Positions 40,897 to 49,399 of a stretch of 64,000 nucleotides of DNA are shown in pieces. Numbering within the stretch: position 1 is the first letter of the stretch; every line of letters begins with the position of its first letter. Source of the stretch: Candidatus Omnitrophota bacterium (GTDB lineage: Bacteria > Omnitrophota > Gorgyraeia > Duberdicusellales > 4484-171); contig JALOCC010000002.1 in assembly GCA_023227945.1 (NCBI GenBank), positions 1 to 64,000 of the forward strand, in the 5' to 3' direction. The position numbers and the translations under genes are program-made. Below the pieces are notes generated by a model. That model was not told where the DNA came from and searched no databases. It worked only from the letters and a program-made list of their open reading frames with translations.

Positions 40897-41834
40897 CGTA
40901 GTATCACTCCTTTTAAAATAAGGTTTAGTAGAAGCTGAAAGAATGCAAAAGGAACCAGATACTTCCAGCAAAAATTTATCATCTGGTCAATACGCATTCT
41001 GGCAAAAACAGTCCTGGACAAGGAAAGTAACGCAATTATGAAGATTATTTTACAGAGAAAAATCAGAAAACCGATAACCGGGCCGAATTCATAGCCGAAA
41101 GGTAAAAATACCGCAGCGAGCAGTGCGCTTCCGACAACCATTTCCACGTTTAAAGTAAGGCGCAGAAATGCCAGGTGGCGGCCGCTGTATTCGGTAAAAC
41201 TGCCTGCAACAATTTCGGTTTCTGCTTCGGGAATATCAAACGGCCCCTTCTCAAGCTTTGCCAAAAGAGCAATCAGTGAAACACCAAAACCAATCAGGTT
41301 AAAAAGCCAGTAAAACGGGTGCCGGCCATAAAAAATACTCAACTCGGAAATTGACCAGGTATTCGCAAGCACTGCCGCGGAAAGTATGCCGATAAATAAA
41401 GGAACTTCATAGGCAAATAACTGGGTAAGGGAACGCACCGAGCCGATTCTTGCATAAAGAGAAGTGGAATACCACCCGCCGATAAAAAAAGCGAGAGTGG
41501 GAATAGTTAAAAAATAAAGCACAACAATTAAATCCGCATCAAAATAGAAAAGCGAATGCGTTTTATAAAGCGGTATGTAAAGAAAAGCGCAAACTGCCGA
41601 GGCAAAGGCAAATATCGGCATCATTTTAAACATTCTCGGGTTTGCGTCTCTGGGAATAATTTCTTCTTTGGCAAGCAGCTTGATAAAATCAGCAAAAGGC
41701 TGAAACCAGGGCGGACCAATTCTATTTTGCAGCCTGGCGTAAATTCTTCTGTCCAGAAATTCGGCAAAAAGCGAAGATACGCTCACAAATAAAAGCCCGG
41801 GAAATATTAATAAAGAAAAAAGTTGGTAAAACAT
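40893..41834 (-). CDS. Hydrogenase membrane subunit, NuoH/HycD/EchB-like
   Basis: 313 residues, eight membrane helices. LQNRIGPPWFQPFADFIKLL and GPFDIPEAETEIVAGSFTEYSG are the invariant loops of complex I subunit 1. It links the hydrophilic hydrogenase arm to ion-translocating subunits. Overlaps the ferredoxin subunit gene (ATGA), so both are translated together. Confidence 0.95.
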   Translation of the reverse strand: MFYQLFSLLIFPGLLFVSVSSLFAEFLDRRIYARLQNRIGPPWFQPFADFIKLLAKEEIIPRDANPRMFKMMPIFAFASAVCAFLYIPLYKTHSLFYFDADLIVVLYFLTIPTLAFFIGGWYSTSLYARIGSVRSLTQLFAYEVPLFIGILSAAVLANTWSISELSIFYGRHPFYWLFNLIGFGVSLIALLAKLEKGPFDIPEAETEIVAGSFTEYSGRHLAFLRLTLNVEMVVGSALLAAVFLPFGYEFGPVIGFLIFLCKIIFIIALLSLSRTVFARMRIDQMINFCWKYLVPFAFFQLLLNLILKGVILR

Positions 41835-41951
41835 AATTAAATATAGCTATCAGCTTTCAGTCGTCAGTCTTCAGCTGAAAGCAGAAAACTGCTGGCCAGA
41901 AGGCCGTGGTTTGGCTTTTCCTTTTAGCCAAAGCCAATAACTGATAGTTAT
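41835..41951. repeat. Palindromic repeat between hydrogenase genes
   Basis: Arms of the type CTATCAGC..TTCAG/CTGAA..GCTGATAG and a GGCCAGAAGGCC centre. One of a series of different palindromes that fill the operon's gaps. Confidence 0.6.
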
Positions 41952-43178
41952 TTAAATAGAAGCTAACCTTCTATTTAAATCTGTAAAGTCTATTCCCCGC
42001 CCCTTGTACCACTCTATACCGTAATTGCGCAAAGTTTTCCACTCGATGATTTCTTTCTTTTTGGTATCGCGGTTATCAAGTGCAATAGTTCTGTCAGTGC
42101 AGGAAAAACAAGGGTCTATCGCAGCGATAACAATAGGCATATCAGCCAAATACCTGTCACGAAGCATATGCTTAACCGCTTTCATATTGGCAAGCGTGGG
42201 CGCTCGAACTTTTACTCTTTCCGGCTGTTCTGTGCCGTTTGATTTAATATAATGCACATCTTCTCCGCGCGGGGCTTCGTATCTGCTGATAACTTCGCCG
42301 GCGGCGATTTTACGCGGAGCCTTTATTGAAATCGGGCCTTGCGGCATATTCTTAAGCGCCTGGCGAATTATCCGGCAGGATTGCATTAGCTCTTTCATCC
42401 GCACGACTGTCCGGCCGTAGACATCACAGTGAGTATCTGTTATTACATCAAAATCAAGCTCCGCGTATGCTGCATAAGGGTCAATGCGCCTTATATCATA
42501 ATCCAAGCCTGAAGCTCGGGCAGTCGGGCCGACTGCACCGAGACGTAAAGCATCTTCGCGGCTTAATACTCCAACACCGGAAAGCCTTTTTATCATTGTG
42601 GTTTCTTCGGTAGCCACTTCAATATAATACTTAGTCCTTTCTTCAAGAATATCTATAGCTTTAAGGACTTGGCCTACCTGCGCTTCGTCTATATCGCGCC
42701 GGACTCCGCCGATACAATTTATGCCGTAATTTACACGATTTCCGGTAAGCATAGCTAACACATCCATAACTACTTCCCTGTCACGCCAGGAATACATAAG
42801 CAGAGTATCAAAACCTATCTCGTGGCCGGCTACCCCTAGCCATAAATAATGGCTGTGGATACGCTCAAGCTCTCCGATTATCGTGCGGATATAAAGCGCC
42901 CTTTTAGGAACTGCCAAACCAGCAATTTCCTCAACTCCCTGCACAAAACAGGTTGAATGTGTATGCGAGCATATGCCGCAGATACGCTCGATAAGATATA
43001 CATCCTGGACATAAGTCCGCTGTTCACAGGCTTTCTCTATGCCGCGATGATTATAACCAAGCCGGACACTAACGCCCTTTATTTTTTCTCCCTTTAAAGC
43101 CACGCTAAAACCAGCTGGCTCTTTAAGCGCAGGGTGCTGCGGTCCTATGGGAATTCTAAATTTATTTTGTTTACGCAT
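41952..43178 (-). CDS. [NiFe]-hydrogenase large subunit, group 4 (HycE/EchE/MbhL-like)
   Basis: 408 residues. L1 motif RICGICSHTHSTCFVQ and L2 motif DPCFSCTDR give the four cysteines that hold Ni and Fe. The short form without a fused NuoC domain is typical of Ech, Mbh and similar energy-converting enzymes. About 33 residues follow the last Cys, to be cut by the protease in this operon. It reduces protons with electrons from ferredoxin (or the reverse). The NuoC-like domain is a separate gene upstream. Confidence 0.95.
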   Translation of the reverse strand: MRKQNKFRIPIGPQHPALKEPAGFSVALKGEKIKGVSVRLGYNHRGIEKACEQRTYVQDVYLIERICGICSHTHSTCFVQGVEEIAGLAVPKRALYIRTIIGELERIHSHYLWLGVAGHEIGFDTLLMYSWRDREVVMDVLAMLTGNRVNYGINCIGGVRRDIDEAQVGQVLKAIDILEERTKYYIEVATEETTMIKRLSGVGVLSREDALRLGAVGPTARASGLDYDIRRIDPYAAYAELDFDVITDTHCDVYGRTVVRMKELMQSCRIIRQALKNMPQGPISIKAPRKIAAGEVISRYEAPRGEDVHYIKSNGTEQPERVKVRAPTLANMKAVKHMLRDRYLADMPIVIAAIDPCFSCTDRTIALDNRDTKKKEIIEWKTLRNYGIEWYKGRGIDFTDLNRRLASI

Positions 43179-43189
43179 TTTATACTCCT

Positions 43190-43287
43190 ATATTATAGAA
43201 GCGGATTACCGCGGATATCTACGCGGATAGACGCACGGTAATTCGCTGGCGGATATCCGCGTTTAGATCCGCGGATATCCGCTTCTA
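43190..43287. repeat. Palindrome of GCGGATATCCGC type
   Basis: ATAGAAGCGGAT at 43194 and ATCCGCTTCTAT at the other end (to 43288) frame repeated CGCGGATATC units, giving a long imperfect hairpin between the large subunit and NuoC-like genes. Confidence 0.8.
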
Positions 43288-43743
43288 TTATTTATCCCGC
43301 GGTTTCCAGTCTTTACGCAAAGGAAATTCGTCATGCGGCCAATCATCCGGCAAGGGATATCTTGGCCCCGGAGATAAAGTATCTATTTCAACGCCTAATA
43401 AATCTGTTAACTCTCTTTCATAAATTTCCGCTCCCGGAAAATAAGGTGTTACCGTTTGGAGTATGGGATTTTCTTTCTGAATCGATGTTTTCAGGTTAAT
43501 GATAACACCGGCATTGCCTGAAAGATGGTAAATAACACCCAGAGTGCCGGGGCCTTCATCCAAGCCAGTAATTGCGCAAAGATGAGAAAAACCGGCGTCT
43601 CTTACAATATAGTCAAAAACTTCAAAAAACTTTTCCTGTTCTACTTCCGCAAAAATGCGCCGAGCGCGTTGCACTTTGACTTTACCGTCAAGGTAGCTGA
43701 ATTTAGCAATTAGTTCTTGTTGTATTTTTTCTTCGCTATTCAT
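43288..43743 (-). CDS. Hydrogenase NuoC-like (30-kDa) subunit
   Basis: 151 residues. GFSHLCAITGLDEGPGTLGVIYHL and YERELTDLLGVEIDTLSPGPRYPLPDDWP are the complex I 30-kDa signature. It packs against the large subunit in the soluble arm. In Hyc/Hyf enzymes it is fused to the large subunit, here it is separate, as in Mbh and complex I. Confidence 0.92.
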   Translation of the reverse strand: MNSEEKIQQELIAKFSYLDGKVKVQRARRIFAEVEQEKFFEVFDYIVRDAGFSHLCAITGLDEGPGTLGVIYHLSGNAGVIINLKTSIQKENPILQTVTPYFPGAEIYERELTDLLGVEIDTLSPGPRYPLPDDWPHDEFPLRKDWKPRDK

Positions 43744-43759
43744 GTTAACCTCGCTTCGC

Positions 43760-43890
43760 TCGGTTTATCAGAGAAACCAGAAACCGGAAACTAGAGTACA
43801 GAGTATAAGGATATGACGGAATAAACTTTACCATTTTATTTTTATTTTCTATCATCTGGTTTCTGTGCTCTGGTTTCTGGTTTCTTTTTC
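43760..43890. repeat. Palindrome of CCAGAAACC type that extends into a coding end
   Basis: Arms built from CCAGAAACCGGAAACTAGAG (near 43770) and TCTGGTTTCTGTGCTCTGGT (43855-43874). The second arm is translated as the last codons of the NuoB-like gene (RNQSTETR). Confidence 0.75.
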
Positions 43891-44316
43891 TTCAAGGCTC
43901 TGCAACAGCTTAACCACTCCATCAATTATAGCTTTGGGGCTTGCAGGGCACCCCGGAACATATGCTGCTACAGGCAAAACCATATCGATTCCGGAATCAA
44001 CATTATAACAGCCTTTAAACACGCCGCCCGAACAAGCGCAAGTGCCTACTGCAATTACGAATTTAGGTTCGCACATCTGTTCGTAAATTCTGCGTAACCT
44101 ATCGTGCACCTGTTTTGTTACCGGGCCTGAACAAATAAGAACATCTGCGTGGCGCGGGGTGCCTTTAAGTTGCACGCCAAATCGTTCAAGGTCGTAACGC
44201 GGGGTAAGCGTTGCGATAATTTCTATGTCGCAGGCGTTACAAGCACCGGTATTAAAATGTAAAATCCAAGGTGATTTTATGCGCGCCCAAGTTACAACTT
44301 TTTTAAGCACTCCCAT
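43852..44316 (-). CDS. Hydrogenase small subunit, NuoB/HycG/EchC-like
   Basis: 154 residues. Four cysteines for one [4Fe-4S] cluster: NTGACNACDIEI, AVGTCACSGG and VPGCPASPKAI. It passes electrons to the NiFe site. The final residues (KETRNQSTETR) are read from a palindromic repeat, so the true ancestral end was near VVKLLQSLEE. Confidence 0.95.
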   Translation of the reverse strand: MGVLKKVVTWARIKSPWILHFNTGACNACDIEIIATLTPRYDLERFGVQLKGTPRHADVLICSGPVTKQVHDRLRRIYEQMCEPKFVIAVGTCACSGGVFKGCYNVDSGIDMVLPVAAYVPGCPASPKAIIDGVVKLLQSLEEKETRNQSTETR

Positions 44317-44343
44317 TGTTTTTTATTTAACTACCTGCTTACG

Positions 44344-44488
44344 AAATAACCAATAACCAAGATACAAGCTCCAAATAAATTCCAATATCCAATAACCAAT
44401 GACCAAACAGTTTTGTCCTTTTTTGTTTGGTTATTGGAATTTGATTATTGGTCATTATTTGGTTATTGTATCTTGGAACTTGGTTATT
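44344..44488. repeat. Large palindrome (CCAATAACCAA family), copy 3
   Basis: 145 bp, nearly identical to copy 2. It fills the gap between the NuoA-like and NuoB-like genes, and would form a very long stem in the operon mRNA. Confidence 0.85.
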
Positions 44489-44493
44489 AATAA

Positions 44494-44826
44494 TTATTTT
44501 CTAAATAAAATCGAAAGCCCGACGATAATACCTATAATGTAAACAACCGCCATATCAAATGATTTAATAGTTTCTATCGGGACAGTTGCTATTATCAATG
44601 TTCCTACGTGGGCAAGCGTAAAGAAAAAAGCAAAAGGGAAAAAATTGCTGTAGTCAGGCTGGGCCATGTGGTCATACAAATCTTCGCCGCAGGCGTAGGA
44701 ATCCCCGCTTTCCTCGCTTTTCTTCTTTCCCTTAAAGCTAAGCTTTGAAAAAGAAAAACTAACCGCGATAGAAACAGATAGAATTATTAAAAATGCAATT
44801 GGTGGAGTTAATAATAAACTATTCAC
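44494..44826 (-). CDS. Small membrane subunit, NuoA-like
   Basis: 110 residues starting at GTG (44826), with three membrane helices (about 8-30, 60-82, 88-106). SYACGEDLYDHMAQPDYSNF and FPFAFFFTLAHVGTLI recall complex I subunit A (loop Cys, then the FY..L..F helix), but identity is weak. In the operon it sits where NuoA belongs. Its start is fused to the end of a mobile element, so its native start may have changed. Confidence 0.65.
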   Translation of the reverse strand: MNSLLLTPPIAFLIILSVSIAVSFSFSKLSFKGKKKSEESGDSYACGEDLYDHMAQPDYSNFFPFAFFFTLAHVGTLIIATVPIETIKSFDMAVVYIIGIIVGLSILFRK

Positions 44827-45112
44827 CCAGCCCTTCCTCCTTGCAAGGTATCTTTCAAACGTAATTTCAACTTTGCTAAAGCACTACCATATTGTTTAAG
44901 TGATTTTTCACGATTAAACGCATCCACTCTTGAAATATATGTTTCGTAATAAACTAAGCTCATCGGAAGATATCTTTTTGCAGAAAACACTTTTCCTGCT
45001 TCATGCTCGTTAATTCTTCTTTCCAAATTAGCCGTACAACCAATGTATATATGGCCGCCCTTATCTGACAACAATAGATAAACATAATATGTATGTGGAA
45101 GGGCTGGGTTCA
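44822..45112 (-). mobile_element. Small mobile element carrying a GIY-YIG gene
   Basis: Terminal inverted repeats CCCAGCCCTTCC (44826-44837) and GGAAGGGCTGGG (45097-45108) are perfect over 12 bp. TTCA occurs directly outside both ends (44822-44825, 45109-45112), like a 4-bp target duplication. The whole interior is one GIY-YIG gene. A shortened relative is at 10397-10471. Confidence 0.7.
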
Positions 45113-45113
45113 T
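44823..45113 (-). CDS. GIY-YIG nuclease-superfamily protein (UPF0213-like)
   Basis: 96 residues. YYVYLLLSDKGGHIYIGCTA is the GIY-YIG strand pair; NLERRINEHEAGK supplies the Arg/His and AFNREKSLKQYG the later Glu region. Single-domain proteins of this kind are often multicopy and of unknown role. The first and last codons fall in the terminal repeats of a mobile element. It interrupts the hydrogenase operon but keeps the translation chain (stop TGA overlaps the next GTG). Confidence 0.9.
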   Translation of the reverse strand: MNPALPHTYYVYLLLSDKGGHIYIGCTANLERRINEHEAGKVFSAKRYLPMSLVYYETYISRVDAFNREKSLKQYGSALAKLKLRLKDTLQGGRAG

Positions 45114-45114
45114 T

Positions 45115-45435
45115 TTACTTATCTGTATCTAAAAGCCTTCTTACATCAAGCGAATTATTATGGCTGTGGATACCAAGGACAATGCCTACTGCAACAGCTA
45201 TAGAAACAGCTTCTACGACTATTAAAGTAATAACTATTGTCTGCGCAAGAGCAGTATGCCCGCTTACGAAACCGGCAATTACGATTAAAAGCGTGACTGC
45301 CTTGATAAGTATTTCAACACCAAGCAATGCCCGGATAAGGTTAAAAGTGATTAGAATACAATATATGCCTATTATAAAAAGCATTATCACAAAAAGCAAA
45401 AACGGCCAGAACATTTGTAACGCCTCAACGCTCAT
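45115..45435 (-). CDS. NuoK/MrpC-like membrane subunit
   Basis: 106 residues with three membrane helices; IGIYCILITFNLIRALLGVEI contains the buried Glu of NuoK (helix 2). It takes part in ion translocation between the antiporter-like subunits and NuoH. Overlaps the NuoJ-like gene by 11 nt. Its TAA stop is followed after 1 nt by the GIY-YIG start codon. Confidence 0.88.
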   Translation of the reverse strand: MSVEALQMFWPFLLFVIMLFIIGIYCILITFNLIRALLGVEILIKAVTLLIVIAGFVSGHTALAQTIVITLIVVEAVSIAVAVGIVLGIHSHNNSLDVRRLLDTDK

Positions 45436-45919
45436 CTTTCCCTGCCTCCTTAAAAAGGATAACTACACTAAATGCACCAACAAGTAAAATTATGATTTGC
45501 CCGGTAAGATAAAGCGGCCGCTGGTTCCATAAAACCGCGCGTACATCTTTCTCTGTCTCAGGGGGCGGCAATTTAATATTAAGCTTTACCGTTATCAAGC
45601 TTAAAGCAATACCTAACACAACAGTTATAAAAGGAAGATACCAGAACCTGCGGATTCTGTCTTTCATATGCTGTAAAACTTCTTCTTTTGTTAAAGGATG
45701 CGTAAGGCTTATGGTGCTTACAAAAAGTACGGGAATAAGCCCTGCGCAAACAGAAAGTTCAAACACTGCCGCAAGCCCGGAATTAAGACGAAACATAAGT
45801 ATGGCAAGCACAATACTCATCAGAGCCAAGCCTATTGCCGCACGAAGCAGGCTTCTGGTCATTGCTGCCCAGAGCGCGGCGGTTATCAAGATTATTAGTA
45901 TTAGTATGTTTAAGTTCAT
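45425..45919 (-). CDS. NuoJ/MrpB-like membrane subunit
   Basis: 164 residues, about five membrane helices. LRAAIGLALMSIVLAILMF and SGLAAVFELSVCAGLIPVLF fit the NuoJ/MbhD-MbhE pattern. It follows the three antiporter-like genes after a 200-bp repeat and overlaps NuoK-like. Assignment between NuoJ and Mrp-type subunits is uncertain. Confidence 0.75.
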   Translation of the reverse strand: MNLNILILIILITAALWAAMTRSLLRAAIGLALMSIVLAILMFRLNSGLAAVFELSVCAGLIPVLFVSTISLTHPLTKEEVLQHMKDRIRRFWYLPFITVVLGIALSLITVKLNIKLPPPETEKDVRAVLWNQRPLYLTGQIIILLVGAFSVVILFKEAGKDER

Positions 45920-45944
45920 TTAAATACTCCAAATTACGCCTACC

Positions 45945-46085
45945 GGTTGCGCGGCTCGTATGGATTATGTATCACGTCACACGTATCAAGTAGCACGTCT
46001 TCTTTTGATTCTTGTTTCCTTGACGTGTTACCTGCTACATGCTACGTGTTACGATGCTGGTTGTGCAACCGCAACAATTGCCGCA
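45945..46085. repeat. Palindrome of ACGTGTTACC type
   Basis: Units TATCACGT..GTAGCACGT and ACGTGTTAC..GCTACGTG in opposite orientation between the antiporter and NuoJ-like genes; a related palindrome stands at 63497-63615 between queC and queE. GGTTGTGCAACC follows at about 46057-46068. Confidence 0.7.
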
Positions 46086-46119
46086 ACCGATGTGACTTCC
46101 TTACCAAAATACTAAAGAA

Positions 46120-47538
46120 CTACACCAGAGGCAATATGAATTTCCCTAACACAAACGGGTAAAATAAGCCCGTAATAATTATTATCGCAGCAAGTATAAT
46201 TGCCGCTAAACTAAATCCGAATTCAGCTTCTTTTATTTTTATAAACCTTTCATTTAATTTACCAAAGAAAACCAGCCTCTGCATGGAAAGCAGATAGGCA
46301 AGAGTTAACGCGCTTAAAACAATTGCCAGAATTGCATAGATAAAGTGCCCGGATAATATAAGAGCCATTACGATTAAAAGCTTGCTCCAAAATCCTGCTA
46401 AAGGCGGCAGCCCCGCCGCAGAAATAAAACCCAAAATAGAAGTAAAACCTGTAATTGGCATAACTTTGGAAAGTCCGCCTAATTCATGCATGTGCGTAGT
46501 GCGGGTTCTACTCTCAATTGCCGCAGAATTTACGAATAAAAGCGATTTAAAAATTGCGTGGTTAAAAATATGAAATGCAGCGCCGGCGAAACCCAGAATT
46601 GTACCGGAGCCTACACCCAAAATAATATATCCTATCTGGCTTATGCTTGAAAACCCGAGCATCTTTTTAAAATCCTTCTGAACCAAGGCCGCTAATGCGC
46701 CTACAATGATAGAAACGGTTCCGATAAAAAGAAGAACATTATTTAAGGCAACGTTAACTCCGAATACATCCTTGGCTACGCGCATAAGCGTATAAATTCC
46801 AAGCGCTTTTGAAATTATACCGGAAAACAGGACCGAAACTGCCGCAGGCGAACGGGAATATACTTCAGGAAGCCAGCCGTGGAAAGGAACAACTCCGGCT
46901 TTAACAAAGGCCGCGCATACGAAAAGCACAACTGAAAACATAATTAAGAAATTAGGCGATTGGCCGCTGATAGTTTTTTGAATTACGGAAAATTTAGTAT
47001 CTCCTGAAATTAAAAGCATCAGAGCAATTGATGCAACCATAAAAACACTTGCTACGGTAGATAATATGACATATTTAAAAGCCGCTGACAGCGCCTTGAT
47101 ATCTTTATCAAAAACTATCAGAATATAGGAAGTTACGGCAACTATTTCAATAAAAATATAAAGCGAAAACATATCTCGTGCCAAACACAGGCCGTTTAAC
47201 CCGGCTTGAGCAAAAAGGAGCAAGTTTACGAAATTAAACCTTTGCCTTTGCGAATCAATCGTATAAGTTGCGATTATCAAAGTTATAAAAAGCACAATCG
47301 CAGATGACAAAAGTATAATCAGGCTTAAATTATCCAAAGCGATATTGAAATTAAAAAGATGCGCTTGCGAGGTGAAACTATTTAAGAATTCGGGAGAAAA
47401 GAACCGAAGCGCTAACGCTATCTGAGCACAAAACAAAACATAAGCCCAGGTAGTAATTGCCCGCCTTAAAGAGCCAAGAAACGGCAGATTAAAGAATAAT
47501 ATACTGAAAAAAGGAACTGTAATCAGAAGTGCCAACAT
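46120..47538 (-). CDS. Antiporter-like membrane subunit 3 (NuoN/MrpD family)
   Basis: 472 residues from the ATG at 47538, about 14 membrane helices. The Proton_antipo_M core reads AAFVKAGVVPFHGWLPEVYS and FKKMLGFSSISQIGYIILG, with Lys and Glu of the ion channel. One of three homologous subunits in this operon, each likely to move one H+ or Na+ per cycle. Confidence 0.93.
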   Translation of the reverse strand: MLALLITVPFFSILFFNLPFLGSLRRAITTWAYVLFCAQIALALRFFSPEFLNSFTSQAHLFNFNIALDNLSLIILLSSAIVLFITLIIATYTIDSQRQRFNFVNLLLFAQAGLNGLCLARDMFSLYIFIEIVAVTSYILIVFDKDIKALSAAFKYVILSTVASVFMVASIALMLLISGDTKFSVIQKTISGQSPNFLIMFSVVLFVCAAFVKAGVVPFHGWLPEVYSRSPAAVSVLFSGIISKALGIYTLMRVAKDVFGVNVALNNVLLFIGTVSIIVGALAALVQKDFKKMLGFSSISQIGYIILGVGSGTILGFAGAAFHIFNHAIFKSLLFVNSAAIESRTRTTHMHELGGLSKVMPITGFTSILGFISAAGLPPLAGFWSKLLIVMALILSGHFIYAILAIVLSALTLAYLLSMQRLVFFGKLNERFIKIKEAEFGFSLAAIILAAIIIITGLFYPFVLGKFILPLV

Positions 47539-47542
47539 AATT

Positions 47543-49399
47543 TTACTTAAGTGAATACAGTAAATATAAAGCAACCGCCGCAAACCCAAGCAACGACCAC
47601 ATCAGATAAACCGGATAATTCACCATATGAAGCCTGCGAATAAAAGAACCGGTAGCGTAAAATATTTTAACGGTTAAAACGTCGTAAACCCAATTTATTA
47701 ACCTGTCGAACTTAAAAGTAATTTTTGATAAAAGCCTGGTTACCTTTAAACCTATTTCAAAGGGATCAAAAAATCTTCTTTCGGCTTTATCATAAATCCC
47801 GGACAGTATTGGCGCGTACCTTATGTGGTCTGAAGCGTGCAAAGCGCCTTTATTTAAACGTACTCCAAAAATATGGTTTAATAATGCCAAGATAAGCACA
47901 ACTACCGTAGCGATGATAAGTTTTATATTGATATGGAAAACATAACTATGCCGGCTATCTTGTAAAGAAGCTTGAACTATCGGTATAATCTTATTTAACG
48001 GCAAACTGTTCATAAGGCCGAATAACACGCAAAAGAAACTTAGAATAAGCATAGGCAAAAACATTTGCCATTTAACTTCCCGGACATTTTCATGGCTCTG
48101 TGAAGATTTTCCAAGAAATACCGTGTGCCCGAGTTTAAGAAATGACACTGCAGTTAAAAAAGAACCTGCTATCGCGGCTAGATAGAATATCAATCCCCTT
48201 TCGAGGGCGCCATCGTAAACGAGCTCTTTGGAAAAAAATCCGTTAAACGGAGGTACTCCCGATATTGAAGCCGCAGTTATAATAAAACATAAAAAGGTAA
48301 CCGGCATTTTTTTGCCAAGCCCACCCAGCTCTTCAAGGTTAGTTGTATTTGTTTGCTTCTCAACTGCACCACCGGTTAAAAACAAACCGCTTTTGTAAAT
48401 TGCGTGATTAATCATATGAAACAGGCCGCCGACTATGCCTGCCGGGACAGCAGTTCCTATACCTAAAATCATGTATCCTACCTGGCTTATGGCGTGATAG
48501 GAAAGAAGCCGTTTATAGTTTTTTTGTATTAGCGCCATCATAACCGCAAGGATTATGGTTAAGATACCTATCCACATAAGGATAGTGCTAAGAGCGGAAT
48601 TCGTGCTAAGTTTAAACATATCAAGAGAAATTCTTGCGAGAAAATAAATCCCAATAAGTTTTTCTAAAGCTGCGGGAACAAGCGCCATAAAGGGAAGCGG
48701 CGCAGAAATTGCAGCGTCAGGTATCCAGCTGTGAAACGGCATGGAACCGGCTTTGGAAATTGCACCTATCATCAAAAGCAAAAAGGCTAAGCTTCCCAGC
48801 CCGCCGGAAGCAAGATGAATTTTAGAAATAGTCAGAGTGCCCGCAAGATGTCCGGCAAGAATAATACCTATCATCATACAGAGATCACAGATACCTGTAA
48901 TGATTAAAGCCTTACTTGCTGCCTTAAAAGCAGTTTTTGAACCGACTGCTATCATACCGAACAACACCAAAAGCAAACCTTCCCAGAAAAATAAAAGCAA
49001 AAATAAATTATCGCAAATTAATACGCCGTTTGTTAAACCAAGGGTTATCAGAAGATAAGAATAGAATTGCGTCTGATGCTCCCTGTTTTTCATGAAAACT
49101 ATCGAGTAAAGAGTGATTAAAAAACAGAAGCCCGCGGCAGCGATAAGCATAAAGGAACTAAAGTTATATAATCTTATCGCAATTTCAAAGCCGAAATTAA
49201 GCCAGGGGGTGACATAGGAAAAATTTTTACCGAATAGTAACGCGGCTAGTATTAAATTGATAAAGGCAACAAAAAACGTAAAGATTGCGTTAAGCTTCCT
49301 TAAGCTCTGCGGCAGGAGAAATAAAATAAGCGCTCCCCCAATCGGAAGGATAACCAATAAACTTATATATAAAGGTAAGTACATAGAAAAATTTGTCAT
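47543..49399 (-). CDS. Antiporter-like membrane subunit 2 (NuoL family)
   Basis: 618 residues, about 16 helices including a C-terminal extension like NuoL (amphipathic helix and last TM). SKAGSMPFHSWIPDAAISAPLPFMAL and YKRLLSYHAISQVGYMILG are the core. It is the longest of the three antiporter-type subunits. Its start overlaps the stop of subunit 1 (ATGA). Confidence 0.93.
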   Translation of the reverse strand: MTNFSMYLPLYISLLVILPIGGALILFLLPQSLRKLNAIFTFFVAFINLILAALLFGKNFSYVTPWLNFGFEIAIRLYNFSSFMLIAAAGFCFLITLYSIVFMKNREHQTQFYSYLLITLGLTNGVLICDNLFLLLFFWEGLLLVLFGMIAVGSKTAFKAASKALIITGICDLCMMIGIILAGHLAGTLTISKIHLASGGLGSLAFLLLMIGAISKAGSMPFHSWIPDAAISAPLPFMALVPAALEKLIGIYFLARISLDMFKLSTNSALSTILMWIGILTIILAVMMALIQKNYKRLLSYHAISQVGYMILGIGTAVPAGIVGGLFHMINHAIYKSGLFLTGGAVEKQTNTTNLEELGGLGKKMPVTFLCFIITAASISGVPPFNGFFSKELVYDGALERGLIFYLAAIAGSFLTAVSFLKLGHTVFLGKSSQSHENVREVKWQMFLPMLILSFFCVLFGLMNSLPLNKIIPIVQASLQDSRHSYVFHINIKLIIATVVVLILALLNHIFGVRLNKGALHASDHIRYAPILSGIYDKAERRFFDPFEIGLKVTRLLSKITFKFDRLINWVYDVLTVKIFYATGSFIRRLHMVNYPVYLMWSLLGFAAVALYLLYSLK

